Source: Mesorhizobium sp. (GTDB taxonomy: Bacteria > Pseudomonadota > Alphaproteobacteria > Rhizobiales > Rhizobiaceae). Taken from it: DNA of 64,000 nt. The stretch is taken from positions 496,001 to 560,000 of the forward strand of contig JAHBYX010000003.1 of NCBI GenBank assembly GCA_019635735.1, given 5' to 3'. The position numbers were made by a program, and so were the translations under genes. The notes beneath the pieces are model-generated. The model ran no database searches and was not told the origin of the DNA. It saw only the letters and a program-made list of their open reading frames with translations. Below, piece after piece: positions 1 through 8,706 of this stretch (the first letter of the stretch is position 1; each line of letters starts with the position of its first letter).

Positions 1-70
1 GATGTCGCTCGACGACGCCTGGGCCAAGATCGATCAGGACATCGCCGACAAGGTCGCCCAGGCGAAGTGA
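1..70 (+). CDS. ABC transporter substrate-binding protein, C-terminal tail (partial)
   Basis: Only the last 22 codons plus the stop are inside the window; the gene starts to the left. The tail (AWAKIDQDIADKVAQAK) is the amphipathic, lysine-rich end typical of extracellular sugar-binding proteins. It stops at 70, overlapping or abutting the first permease, which is the usual binding protein-permease-permease-ATPase order of CUT1 sugar importers. The identification rests on this context and on the tail composition. The substrate cannot be told from what is visible. Confidence 0.6.
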   Translation, partial: MSLDDAWAKIDQDIADKVAQAK

Positions 71-72
71 CG

Positions 73-1089
73 ATGGTCGCCCCGATCGGAAAGGCACTCG
101 GCGCCGCGGTGGCGGCGCCGGTCAGCTGGCTCGCGTCGGCCGTCAACCCGCCGCTCAAGGCGTGGCAGAGGGCGACCGGCACCGACGGCATGGCCGCCTT
201 CTTCCTCGCCCCGAACATGGCGATCTTCGCCGTGTTCGTGCTGACGCCGTTCGTGATCAATTTCTTCTATTCGGCAACGTCGGGGAACGCCTTCTTCCTC
301 GGAGACCGCACGTTCGTGGGGACCGAGCAGTACGAGCGCCTGTTCGACTGCGCCAGCTATCTCGACCCCTCGACCTGCCGGGAGGACCTGTTCTGGAAGG
401 CGGTGCAGAACACCGGCCTCTTCGTTGTGCTGCAGGTCGCGCTGATGACGGTCGTCTCCATCGTCACGGCGCTGATCCTCAACCGCGAGATCGCCGCGCG
501 CAGTTTCTGGCGCGCCGTCTTCTTCTTCCCGGTGCTGCTGTCGCCCGTCGTGGTCGGCCTGATCTGGCGCTGGATCCTGCAGCGGCAGGGCCTGCTCAAC
601 TACATGCTCTACTCGGTCGGTCTCGAACCGCACGACTGGCTGATCGAGCGCGGCTCTGCCTTCACCGCCGCCGTCACCGTCTCGGTCTGGGCGCATATGG
701 GCTTCTACACGCTGATCCTGCTTGCCGGCCTGCAGGCCATCCCGCGCGACCTCTACGAGGCGGCGGAGATGGACGGCACGCGGCCGGCGCGCGTCTTCTG
801 GCGCATCACGCTGCCGCTGCTGATGCCGAGCCTGCTCGTCGTCGTCATCCTCACGCTCATCCGCGCGGTCCAGATCTTCGACGAGGTCTACGTGCTGACC
901 GGCGGCGGACCGGGCACTTCGACGCTCTATCTCACGCAATACATCTACGAGGTCGGCTTCGCCTCGCTGCTGCGCAATCCGGGCCTCGCCGCGGCCGCCT
1001 CTATCCTGATGGGTGCGGTGCTGGTGGTACTGACGCTGATCCAGCTGCAGCTCGGTCGGCGCGGCGAAAAGAAGGGAGCACGCGAATGA
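73..1089 (+). CDS. CUT1-type sugar ABC transporter permease 1 (MalF/UgpA-like)
   Basis: Inner-membrane permease of about 338 residues with a cytoplasmic N-terminus and six or seven hydrophobic segments. The cytoplasmic coupling motif lies near residues 234-260 (EAAEMDGTRPARVFWRITLPLLMP), matching the EAA...G...I.LP loop of binding-protein-dependent permeases. ATG at 73 is chosen, with a GTG at 67 overlapping the upstream stop as the alternative. It overlaps the second permease by an ATGA junction at 1086-1089, so the two are translationally coupled. The family is clear, but the substrate is not; carbohydrate is inferred from the operon type. Confidence 0.88.
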   Translation: MVAPIGKALGAAVAAPVSWLASAVNPPLKAWQRATGTDGMAAFFLAPNMAIFAVFVLTPFVINFFYSATSGNAFFLGDRTFVGTEQYERLFDCASYLDPSTCREDLFWKAVQNTGLFVVLQVALMTVVSIVTALILNREIAARSFWRAVFFFPVLLSPVVVGLIWRWILQRQGLLNYMLYSVGLEPHDWLIERGSAFTAAVTVSVWAHMGFYTLILLAGLQAIPRDLYEAAEMDGTRPARVFWRITLPLLMPSLLVVVILTLIRAVQIFDEVYVLTGGGPGTSTLYLTQYIYEVGFASLLRNPGLAAAASILMGAVLVVLTLIQLQLGRRGEKKGARE

Positions 1090-2138
1090 GCGCCGTCGTC
1101 TCCTTCCTCACCCGCCGGCGCGGCGGCAAGGGCTGGCACTGGACCGACGTCGTCACCTGGGTGTGGCTCGTCGGCGGCCTGATCGTCATGTTCGGCCCGG
1201 CGATCTGGCTGATCGCTTCCTCCTTCAAGACGCCGGCACAGCTCGCCGAATTTCCGCCGACCATCCTGCCCTATGTCGGCCAGCAGGCCACGGTCGAAGG
1301 CTATGACAAGCCGCTGACGCTCTACACGGTGAAGATGCCCGACGGCACGTCGCGCATCCTCGCGGAGGTCAGGCGCGTCGGCATCGTCTCGCAGATGGTC
1401 GACCCCGACGCGCCGGGTGAGATCGTCAAGATCAACATCGCCGACCGCACGCCGGTGCGCGAGGTCGGCCTGGCAACCGAGAACTACGTCGTCCCTCTGG
1501 AGCAGAACAATTTCCTGCTCTACCTGCGCAACTCGGTCTTCGTCACCTTCATGGCGACGATCATCACGCTGCTCACCAACTCGATGGCGGCCTTTGCGCT
1601 CTCGAAATACCGTTTCCCGGGACGGGACGCCGTCATGCTGCTCATCGTCGGCACGCTGATGGTGCCGCTGTCGGTGGTGCTAGTACCGCTCTATTCCGTG
1701 GTCAGCGCGGTCGGTCTCTACGATTCGCTCTGGGGCATCATCCTGCCGACTGTGGCGACGCCGACCGGCGTCTTCCTGCTGCGCCAGTACATGCTGACCA
1801 TCCCCGACGAACTGCTCGACGCCGCACGGATGGACAATGCGTCGGAGTGGCAGATCTACTGGCGCATCGTCCTGCCGCTGGCCGCTCCCGCGCTGGCAGT
1901 GCTCGCCATCTTCTCTGTCGTCTGGCGCTGGAACGACTTCCTGTGGCCCCTCGTCGTGCTCTCCCGCAAGGAGCTCTACACGCTGCAGGTCGGCCTCAAC
2001 ACCTATGCCGGCGAGCTCAACGTGCAATGGCACTACATCCTGGCGATGACGGTGGTGACGATGATCCCCGTCGTGCTCGTCTTCGTCTTCTTGCAGCGCT
2101 TCATCACCTCCGGCATCGCCGGCAGCGGTCTGAAATAG
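1086..2138 (+). CDS. CUT1-type sugar ABC transporter permease 2 (MalG-like) with extra periplasmic domain
   Basis: A 350-residue partner permease with the EAA loop (LDAARMDNASEWQIYWRIVLPLAAP). Between the first membrane helix (about residues 25-45) and the main membrane domain (from about 140) it carries roughly 70 residues of polar, beta-rich sequence (about 62-130). Ordinary MalG-type subunits of about 280 residues lack this. The insert should face the periplasm and could contact the binding protein. The start at 1086 is fixed by the ATGA overlap with permease 1, and the ATPase gene follows after 8 bases. Confidence 0.87.
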   Translation: MSAVVSFLTRRRGGKGWHWTDVVTWVWLVGGLIVMFGPAIWLIASSFKTPAQLAEFPPTILPYVGQQATVEGYDKPLTLYTVKMPDGTSRILAEVRRVGIVSQMVDPDAPGEIVKINIADRTPVREVGLATENYVVPLEQNNFLLYLRNSVFVTFMATIITLLTNSMAAFALSKYRFPGRDAVMLLIVGTLMVPLSVVLVPLYSVVSAVGLYDSLWGIILPTVATPTGVFLLRQYMLTIPDELLDAARMDNASEWQIYWRIVLPLAAPALAVLAIFSVVWRWNDFLWPLVVLSRKELYTLQVGLNTYAGELNVQWHYILAMTVVTMIPVVLVFVFLQRFITSGIAGSGLK

Positions 2139-2146
2139 GCACGATC

Positions 2147-3238
2147 ATGGGACAGATAAGGCTCACCGACATCGACCGCGCCTATGGCAAGCTGAAGATC
2201 CTGCACGGCATCAGCCTCGCCATCGAGGACGGCGAGTTCGTCGTGCTGGTCGGCCCGTCCGGCTGCGGCAAGTCCACCCTTCTGCGCCTCATCGCCGGGC
2301 TGGATCAGCCGACGGGAGGCACGATCGAGATCGACGGCAAGGATGTGACCAAGGTCTCGGCGGCGCAGCGCGGCCTTGCCATGGTGTTCCAGTCCTACGC
2401 GCTCTACCCGCACATGACGGTGCGCCAGAATCTCGCCTTCGGCCTGGAAAACCAGCGGATGGCGAAGGAGGAAATCGCGAGCCGCATCGCGGAGGCGGCG
2501 CGGATGCTGGAGATCGAGGCCTATCTCGACCGCCGGCCCGGCCAGCTTTCCGGCGGGCAGAAGCAGCGCGTCGCGATCGGCCGTGCCGTGGTGCGCAATC
2601 CGACCGCCTTCCTGCTCGACGAGCCGCTGTCCAACCTCGACGCCGAACTGCGCATCTCGACGCGCGCCGAGCTCGCGGCGCTGCACGAACGCCTCGGCAC
2701 CACGATGATCTACGTCACCCACGACCAGATCGAGGCGATGACTCTCGCCGACCGCATCGTCGTCATGCGCGCCGGCCGCATCGAGCAGGTCGGGCGCCCG
2801 CTCGACCTCTACAATTCGCCGGCAAACCTGTTCGTCGCCGGCTTCATCGGCGCTCCGAGGATGAACCTGATGGATGTCAAGGTGACGGCGGCCGAACCCA
2901 CCTCGGTCACCGTCGAGGGTCCCGGCTTCGTCGCCACCTGTCCAGTCGACGGATCGCAACTGGCGGCGGGCGACAAGGCGACGCTCGGCGTGCGGCCACA
3001 CGACATCGCCGTTGCCGCGGATGGCGGGGTCGAAGCCAAGGTGACGCTGATCGAGGCGCTCGGCCCCGAAACCGTGGTCCATGCCAGCCTGCCCGATGCG
3101 ACGAAGCTGGTCGCAGTGCTCGCCGGCCAGGATGTCGTCGCGTCCGGCGGGAGCCTGCGACTTGCGCTGGATCGCGGCCGGATGCACCTCTTCGACAAGG
3201 ACGGCGCGCGCGTTCCGGACGCTCAGGAGGCGAGGTAG
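2147..3238 (+). CDS. CUT1 sugar ABC transporter ATP-binding protein (MalK/UgpC-like)
   Basis: A 363-residue ATPase. Walker A is GPSGCGKST near residue 38, the signature is LSGGQKQRVAIGRA, Walker B is AFLLDEPLSNLD, and the switch histidine lies in VTHDQIEA. The C-terminal 120 residues form the TOBE/OB regulatory domain usual for MalK, UgpC and SmoK proteins. It energises the two preceding permeases. Its last 16 bases overlap, tail to tail, with the hydrolase gene on the other strand. Confidence 0.92.
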   Translation: MGQIRLTDIDRAYGKLKILHGISLAIEDGEFVVLVGPSGCGKSTLLRLIAGLDQPTGGTIEIDGKDVTKVSAAQRGLAMVFQSYALYPHMTVRQNLAFGLENQRMAKEEIASRIAEAARMLEIEAYLDRRPGQLSGGQKQRVAIGRAVVRNPTAFLLDEPLSNLDAELRISTRAELAALHERLGTTMIYVTHDQIEAMTLADRIVVMRAGRIEQVGRPLDLYNSPANLFVAGFIGAPRMNLMDVKVTAAEPTSVTVEGPGFVATCPVDGSQLAAGDKATLGVRPHDIAVAADGGVEAKVTLIEALGPETVVHASLPDATKLVAVLAGQDVVASGGSLRLALDRGRMHLFDKDGARVPDAQEAR

Positions 3239-4122
3239 CGCTCCAGAAAGCCGAAGACGGCGGCGCGCATCGCCGGCGTCTCAACATGACCGCTGCTTGG
3301 CTCGCGCAGAACCGTCAGACTGTCGGCCGCGCCCGCCTGTGCATAGGCGGCGCGGGTTTCGGCAAGCGCGCGGTCGACGGCGGCCGGCGGCGTGAGCGGG
3401 TCTTCGTCGCCGATTGCGATCAGCTGCGGACGCGGCGCGACCATGCCGGCGATGACACCGTTGGAGGCGAACTCCAGCAGGCCCGGGATCGTCAGGTAGA
3501 TGCCGTGGAGGTCATGCGCGCCTGTTTCGATCAGTGTCGCGAAATCGGCGTAGCAGCACAGATGCGCGACGCAGGCGATGCGCGGCTCGACCGCCGCGAG
3601 CCAGTAGCCGAGGGTCGCCCCCATCGACAGGCCGAACACCCCGATGCGCTGCGCGATCACGTCGTCGCGCTCGGCCATCCATTCGAATGCGGACTGCTGC
3701 TCGGCCATCATCTGGCCCGCGAGCGACCGCCCCCGCCAGAGGCAGACTTTCGCGCGGGCGCTTTCGTTTGGCTCAGACCGGCTGCCGAAGGCCGGCATCT
3801 CGATCATCAGCGTGACGAAGCCGCGACGGGCGAATTCGGGGCCGAGGGGACCCAGCAGCGCCGGCCGGCCGTCGAGGAGCTCATCCGCGCCGATGTCGTA
3901 GCGAGCGCCGTGGGCGTGGATATAGAGCAGGCCGGGCCATCGTCCGGACGTAAGCGGCCGCGTCAGCAGGCCACGCACCGCCTCGCCCTCGGCCGTGACG
4001 AACCGGAGGCGTTCGACGGCGTAGCCGTCCTCCTCAACGACCTGCCGGCCCGTTAGCGTAAGCGGATGCTTACCTATTTCGAAGGCTGTCGGCAGCCGGT
4101 CGCTCTGTGACATCGAATCCAT
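3223..4122 (-). CDS. alpha/beta hydrolase (acetyl-xylan-esterase / dienelactone-hydrolase-like)
   Basis: A protein of 299 residues from the ATG at 4122 (a second ATG lies at 4113). It shows an oxyanion-region strand (GLLYIHAHG), a nucleophile elbow GLSMG, an acid at IGDEDPLTPP and a late histidine in SSGHVETP, so the Ser-Asp-His triad is complete. There is no signal peptide, so it is probably cytoplasmic. It could remove an acyl group from the substrate brought in by the adjacent sugar importer, but that is inference. The open frame extends further upstream, yet that part overlaps the TetR gene and has shadow-like composition. Confidence 0.75.
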   Translation of the reverse strand: MDSMSQSDRLPTAFEIGKHPLTLTGRQVVEEDGYAVERLRFVTAEGEAVRGLLTRPLTSGRWPGLLYIHAHGARYDIGADELLDGRPALLGPLGPEFARRGFVTLMIEMPAFGSRSEPNESARAKVCLWRGRSLAGQMMAEQQSAFEWMAERDDVIAQRIGVFGLSMGATLGYWLAAVEPRIACVAHLCCYADFATLIETGAHDLHGIYLTIPGLLEFASNGVIAGMVAPRPQLIAIGDEDPLTPPAAVDRALAETRAAYAQAGAADSLTVLREPSSGHVETPAMRAAVFGFLERYLAS

Positions 4123-4172
4123 GGCCGCAGTCGAGAACGATCGCCCCGCCGCGTCAAGCGGTCCGCGGGCCG

Positions 4173-4820
4173 TCATCGGCTGCAATGCGGAAGCAGCCTG
4201 CCGGCCAGCGCCTGCGCGGCCGCAATAAGATTGCCCGTCGTCCTGACGAGCGAGGCCCGGTCCCTCGTCGCCAGCCACTGGTTCAGGATTCCGACGAAAC
4301 ACGCATAGACGAACTCGGTCAGTTCCTCGAGCCGGGGCCCGTCTTCCGGGCGCACGTCGCGGCATTCGCGAAAGGACGCGCTATACAGCGACCTGATCTC
4401 CCGCTCCTTCTGCGCCGCCAGGTGCTCGGCGTGCGACACCCGCAGGACGTAGAGGGTCATCTCCTGCAGCACGAGCTGCTCGCCGGGCGCCTTCTCGATT
4501 TCGCCCCAGATGAACCAGAGGAGATCGCGGATGCGGTCATGAAGGCCCTGCGGCTGCGCAAAGTGTGCCGAAAGCGTGTTACGATAGCTTGAGGCCAGTT
4601 CCTCCATGGCACTGAAGATGATCTCTTCCTTGTCGTGGAAATGATAATGCAGCGTCGCGACATTGACGCCCGCCGCCTCGGCGATCTTGCGGGTCGTGGT
4701 GTTGTGGACCCCGTTCGAGATCATGACCGTCAGGGCAGCGCCGATGATCTGCTCGCGCCGGCCCGTGCTTTGCGGTCGCACCGGGCTCCTGCGGATCGTG
4801 ATTGCTTCCCTGCCGTCCAT
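4173..4820 (-). CDS. TetR family transcriptional regulator
   Basis: A 215-residue one-component regulator. The N-terminal helix-turn-helix (REQIIGAALTVMISNGVHNTTTRKIAEAAGVNVATLHYHFHDKEEI, split over residues 22-67) fits the TetR pattern, with the T-H-Y-H-F-x-D-K recognition end. The C-terminal ligand domain is unassigned. It lies back to back with the CUT2 operon starting at 5115 and just upstream of the hydrolase gene, so it may control either. A 9-bp inverted repeat in the divergent gap is a possible operator. Confidence 0.85.
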   Translation of the reverse strand: MDGREAITIRRSPVRPQSTGRREQIIGAALTVMISNGVHNTTTRKIAEAAGVNVATLHYHFHDKEEIIFSAMEELASSYRNTLSAHFAQPQGLHDRIRDLLWFIWGEIEKAPGEQLVLQEMTLYVLRVSHAEHLAAQKEREIRSLYSASFRECRDVRPEDGPRLEELTEFVYACFVGILNQWLATRDRASLVRTTGNLIAAAQALAGRLLPHCSR

Positions 4821-5005
4821 GTCGATGCCTTCTCCGACGTCCGCGCACGCCCGCGCAGTCGTTGATGTCTAATAGGCCATTCTGCCTTCCCAGGCACGCC
4901 GTGCGATAGCCAACTCCCGCATACACGGCGAACCCCGTCCAGAGTTTTGCCGATCCGTATCCGAAATGCGTTGACGAGCCCGCGAGGAACGTCATATGAA
5001 TTTGG

Positions 5006-5045
5006 TCACTTGATTGGATCAGACATTTAGTTCTCGATCAAGTGA
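5006..5045. promoter_or_regulatory. inverted repeat, candidate operator of the CUT2 operon
   Basis: Perfect 9-base arms TCACTTGAT (5006-5014) and ATCAAGTGA (5037-5045) are separated by 22 bases in the gap between the TetR gene and the CUT2 binding-protein gene. The spacing is wide for one TetR dimer, so it might bind two dimers or form a loop. The repeat is seen directly; its function is inferred. Confidence 0.4.
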
Positions 5046-5114
5046 GGGAGAGACAATCGAACTGGCGGCTTTTCCGGGGCCAAACCCCGAGGCGCCATCC
5101 ACCGGGAGGACCCA

Positions 5115-6191
5115 ATGACCAACCTTTTGCGAAAGGGTGCGGCAAACCTGTATCTAAGCCTGGCCGTGTCGCTGGCGGCGCCGGCGATGGCTGAGGACGA
5201 GATCCAGCTGCTGCCGCCCGGCCTGATCGAGGCGACTTCGCCCAACATGACACCGGCCGACAAGTTCAAGAAGAATCCGCCGTGGAAGATCGGCGTGTCC
5301 TTCGTCGGCGTCGGCAACACCTGGATCGTCCAGATGATCGAGGAAATGAAGCGCGAGGCGTCCAGCAACCCCAACATCGGAGAGTTCCTCTTCACCGAGG
5401 CGAACTGGCAGCCAGCCAAGCAGGTCGCCGATCTCGAAGACCTGCTCGTCCAGAAGGTCGATGCGTTGATCGTCGCCCCGCTCGCGCCGGCGCTGGTCAA
5501 GGACCAGGTGGCGAAGGCGCTGGCGGCGGGAATCCCGGTCGTCAACTTCGGCACGGGAGGCGACATTCTCGCCACGACCGTCGAGGTCATGGGCGGCGGC
5601 GAGCGCTTCGGCGAGGTCGGCGGCAAGTTCCTCCGGGAGAAGCTCGGCGGCAAGGGCACGATCTGGGCTTTCCGGGGGATCGCTGGCGTCGAGGAAGAGA
5701 AGCAGCGCTACGACGGTTTCCGCAAGGCGATCGAAGGAAGCGACATCCAGATCGGCACCGAGGTCTACGGCGACTGGAACTATGCCAAGGGCAAGCAGCT
5801 TTGCGAAAACCTGGTGCTCTCAGGGCAGCCGGTCGACGGGATATGGTTTTCGGGCGCCGACATGACGCGCGCCTGCATCGACGTGTTCGCCGAGGCGGGC
5901 AAGCCACTGGTACCGATGACGGGCGAGTCCAACAACGGCTTCCTTCGGGCATGGAAGGACGCCGGTGTCGACGGCGCCGCGCCGATCTTCACGCCCGGCC
6001 TCGGCCCCGCGACGGTGCGCGCGGCGGTCGCCTTGCTCGAGGGCAAGTCGCTGCACACGCACTACTATTCCTCGCCGGCGCCGATCACCAACCAGAACCT
6101 GGACGAATACTACCGGCCCGATCTCAACGACGCGTTCTGGGTCACGTCGACCCTGCCGGACGACAAGATCAAGGAAATGTTCGCCAAATAA
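5115..6191 (+). CDS. CUT2 sugar ABC transporter periplasmic substrate-binding protein
   Basis: A 358-residue exported protein. The signal peptide covers about residues 1-26, with cleavage after AMA before EDE. The mature part follows the ribose/galactose-binding type I fold: KIGVSFVGVGNTW at the first strand, DLEDLLVQKVDALIVAPLAP, GIPVVNFGTGG, and a late GESNNG. A strong ribosome site (GGGAGGA) precedes the ATG. It is the first gene of an operon of binding protein, ATPase, two permeases and a hydrolase. The ligand is unknown; TorT-like periplasmic sensors share the fold, but the ABC context favours import. Confidence 0.87.
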   Translation: MTNLLRKGAANLYLSLAVSLAAPAMAEDEIQLLPPGLIEATSPNMTPADKFKKNPPWKIGVSFVGVGNTWIVQMIEEMKREASSNPNIGEFLFTEANWQPAKQVADLEDLLVQKVDALIVAPLAPALVKDQVAKALAAGIPVVNFGTGGDILATTVEVMGGGERFGEVGGKFLREKLGGKGTIWAFRGIAGVEEEKQRYDGFRKAIEGSDIQIGTEVYGDWNYAKGKQLCENLVLSGQPVDGIWFSGADMTRACIDVFAEAGKPLVPMTGESNNGFLRAWKDAGVDGAAPIFTPGLGPATVRAAVALLEGKSLHTHYYSSPAPITNQNLDEYYRPDLNDAFWVTSTLPDDKIKEMFAK

Positions 6192-6216
6192 TCCGCCCAT
6201 CGGCAGAGGCCCTTTC

Positions 6217-6236
6217 GCTCGCCCCTGAGGGCGGGC
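6217..6236 (+). other. intercistronic hairpin between binding protein and ATPase
   Basis: GCTCGCCC and GGGCGGGC pair (one G-U) around a CTGA loop, 26 bases after the binding-protein stop. There is no T-tract after it, so it is more likely an mRNA 3' stabiliser than a terminator. That would favour a surplus of binding protein over the membrane subunits, as in many importer operons. Confidence 0.35.
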
Positions 6237-6272
6237 GGGAGGGCAGCTGACAGATCTGGTTGGCCAGCCGTC

Positions 6273-7784
6273 ATGATTTCATTCGACAAGGTCACGAAGC
6301 GCTTCGGCTCGAACCTGGCGCTGAGCGAGGTCTCCATCGACTGCGAAGCCGGGACCGTTCACGCAATCACGGGCGAGAATGGAGCCGGCAAATCGACGCT
6401 GATGAATCTCCTGGCCGGCGTTTTTTCCGCCGACGGTGGAGAGATCCGGCTGCGCGGCGAGCCGATATCGCCTGAGAGGCCGGCCGACGCCCGCCGCCTC
6501 GGCATATCGACGATTTTCCAGGAGCTCACCCTCCTGCCCAACCTGACGATCGCGGAAAACCTGTTTCTCGGCCGGGAACCGTTGCGCCTCGGCATGGTCG
6601 ACCGCGCATCGATGCGCAGGCAGGCCGGGTCGATGATTGCCCGGCTGGGAAGCAGCCTGGATGTCGACGCCTATTGCGGGGACCTCTCCGTCGCCGACCA
6701 GCATCTGGTCGAGATTGCCCGGGGCGTTTCGGTCGATGCCGACGTCTTCATATTCGACGAGCCGACGGCCGCCCTGAATGCGCCCGAAGTCGAGAAGCTC
6801 GGCGAACTTCTGGCCGCCCTCAGGGCGTCGGGAAAGCTCGTGTTCTACGTCAGCCATCGCCTCGACGAAATCTTCCGGTTCTGCGACCGGGTCAGCATCC
6901 TCAAGGACGGCAAGCATGTCGAGACACGGCCGACGCAGGCGCTGACCCGCGACGAGCTGGTCTCGCTCATGGTCGGGCGCGTGCTGTCGAAGTTCTTCCC
7001 GCCGCGCCCGGCGCGTCCCGACGGTGCACCAGTCGCGCTTTCGGTGAGCGGCATGCGCGTCCGCGAGGACAGTCCGCAGGTTTCCTTCGAACTGAGAAGC
7101 GGCGAGATCGTCGGGCTGGCGGGGCTGGAGGGTCAGGGTCAGCGCAATATCATTCGTGCGCTGTCTGGATTGGAGCCCGTGGTGGGCGGGAAAGTCACCA
7201 AGGGCAGCGAGACGGGTCCAATGCCGCTCGGACCGGATGTTGTCGCAACGGCACGTGCGGGGGTCGGCTTCGTTCCTGAAGACCGGAAGACCGAAGGGCT
7301 CTATCTGCCGCTTTCCATCGACGAGAACATCACGCTCGGAATGCTGCGCCGGCTGCCGATCTGGCAGTTGGTGAAGCGCCGGCGTGATGTGATCGAAGAG
7401 TTGATGGGACGCCTCAACGTCCGCTCCGCCGGTGCCCGCCAGGCTGTCGGAGAGCTTTCGGGCGGCAACCAGCAGAAAGTGATGATCGGGCGATGGCTCG
7501 CGTCGGGCATCGATGTGCTGCTGCTCGAGGAGCCGACCCGGGGTGTCGATGTCGGCGCGAAGGCCGAAATCTACGGTCTGCTGCGCGAATTCGCAAACGC
7601 CGGTGGTGCCGTCCTGACGGTGTCGAGCGAGCTCCTGGAATTGCTGGGTCTTTGCGACCGCATTCTGGTCGTGCGCCGCAACGAGATCGTGGCCGAGCTC
7701 GACGGAGCGCGGGCCGCGGAGGAGGAAGTCATGCGCTATGCCCTGATGGGTCGTGCCGAAGCCGGCGTTCACGCCAATGCTTGA
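6273..7784 (+). CDS. CUT2 sugar ABC transporter ATP-binding protein (RbsA/XylG-like, tandem NBD)
   Basis: A 503-residue protein with two fused nucleotide-binding domains. The first has an intact Walker A (GENGAGKST, about residues 35-43) and Walker B (VFIFDEPTAAL). The second has a degenerate P-loop (GLEGQGQRN) but keeps the signature LSGGNQQKV and VLLLEEPTRGVDVGAK, which is the normal asymmetry of RbsA-type subunits. No good ribosome site precedes the ATG at 6273. It overlaps the next permease by 8 bases. Confidence 0.92.
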   Translation: MISFDKVTKRFGSNLALSEVSIDCEAGTVHAITGENGAGKSTLMNLLAGVFSADGGEIRLRGEPISPERPADARRLGISTIFQELTLLPNLTIAENLFLGREPLRLGMVDRASMRRQAGSMIARLGSSLDVDAYCGDLSVADQHLVEIARGVSVDADVFIFDEPTAALNAPEVEKLGELLAALRASGKLVFYVSHRLDEIFRFCDRVSILKDGKHVETRPTQALTRDELVSLMVGRVLSKFFPPRPARPDGAPVALSVSGMRVREDSPQVSFELRSGEIVGLAGLEGQGQRNIIRALSGLEPVVGGKVTKGSETGPMPLGPDVVATARAGVGFVPEDRKTEGLYLPLSIDENITLGMLRRLPIWQLVKRRRDVIEELMGRLNVRSAGARQAVGELSGGNQQKVMIGRWLASGIDVLLLEEPTRGVDVGAKAEIYGLLREFANAGGAVLTVSSELLELLGLCDRILVVRRNEIVAELDGARAAEEEVMRYALMGRAEAGVHANA

Positions 7785-8706
7785 TCTCGCCCGCGGATCC
7801 CGGCGGACCGGGCTGTCGCCGATCGTGCTCGTGCTCCCCGTCGCTCTCTTCGTCCTGCTGTATCTTTCGTCGGGCACGTTCAGGAGCCTCGAAAACCTGG
7901 CCAACGTCAACAGCCAGGTCGCGGCGCTGATGATCGCGTCGCTCGGCCAGGGAATCGTCGCGATCTCCGGCGGCATCGATCTGTCCGTCGGTTCGGTCAT
8001 GAGCCTGACGAGTGCGATTCTCGTGACCGCGGATCCGGCCTGGGGGGTGCCCATCGCGTTGGCGATGGGAGCCGCAGTGGGGCTGGTCAATGGCTTCGGC
8101 GTTACCCTGTTCAAGGTCCACCCGCTGGTCATGACCCTGGCGACCATGACGTTCGTCCAGGGTGTCGCATTGCTGCTCCACCCGGTCCCCGGCGGCGAGG
8201 TCCCCGGCTACCTTCGAGCCCTTGCCGTGTCGCAGGTCGCGGGCGTGCCCGCCGCGTTCTTCTGGTGCGGGGCTGCGATCCTTCTCGCGTGGCACCTCCT
8301 AGGTCGTTCGCGCTTCGGGCTGCGCACCTATGCGGTCGGCGCAAATCCGGTCAGCGCGGGACGCAACGGCATTGCCGTGACGCGACTGAAGGTGGCCTGT
8401 TTCGTCCTGTGCTCTCTCTCGGCGGTCGTGGCCGGCATTTTCCTGACTGCGCGCGTCGGCGCCGGCGATGCGACGATGGGCGCTCCGTATTCGCTCGATA
8501 CGGTGACCGCCATGGCGCTCGGCGGCATCCAGCTTGCCGGAGGCAGCGGCAGCGTGCTCGGCATCGTCGCGGGCGTGCTCACGCTCGGACTGATATCCAA
8601 CGGCATGAACCTCATGGGTGTTTCCCCGTTCCTGCGCGCCGCGGTGACCGGCGCGCTCCTTCTCGTGGCGATCGGCCTGCAACGCCGGGAGGCGATCGGC
8701 GCATGA
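7777..8706 (+). CDS. CUT2 sugar ABC transporter permease (RbsC-like) 1
   Basis: A 309-residue polytopic permease with the GGIDLSVGSVMSLTSAI block (about residues 72-88) and the R-S-x-F-G-L-R-T-Y-A-V-G-A-N-P loop diagnostic of the RbsC/AraH family. The ATG at 7777 overlaps the ATPase stop. The longer in-frame start at 7753 would deepen the overlap and is less likely. It pairs with the next permease, giving a heterodimeric channel rather than the single permease of the E. coli rbs system. Confidence 0.88.
   Translation: MLDLARGSRRTGLSPIVLVLPVALFVLLYLSSGTFRSLENLANVNSQVAALMIASLGQGIVAISGGIDLSVGSVMSLTSAILVTADPAWGVPIALAMGAAVGLVNGFGVTLFKVHPLVMTLATMTFVQGVALLLHPVPGGEVPGYLRALAVSQVAGVPAAFFWCGAAILLAWHLLGRSRFGLRTYAVGANPVSAGRNGIAVTRLKVACFVLCSLSAVVAGIFLTARVGAGDATMGAPYSLDTVTAMALGGIQLAGGSGSVLGIVAGVLTLGLISNGMNLMGVSPFLRAAVTGALLLVAIGLQRREAIGA

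Noticed and set aside
34..939. 301-codon minus-strand open frame
   Set aside because: Antisense to the first permease, composed almost entirely of charged residues and histidines, with no domain: a high-GC shadow. Many similar long frames across the window were dropped for the same reason.
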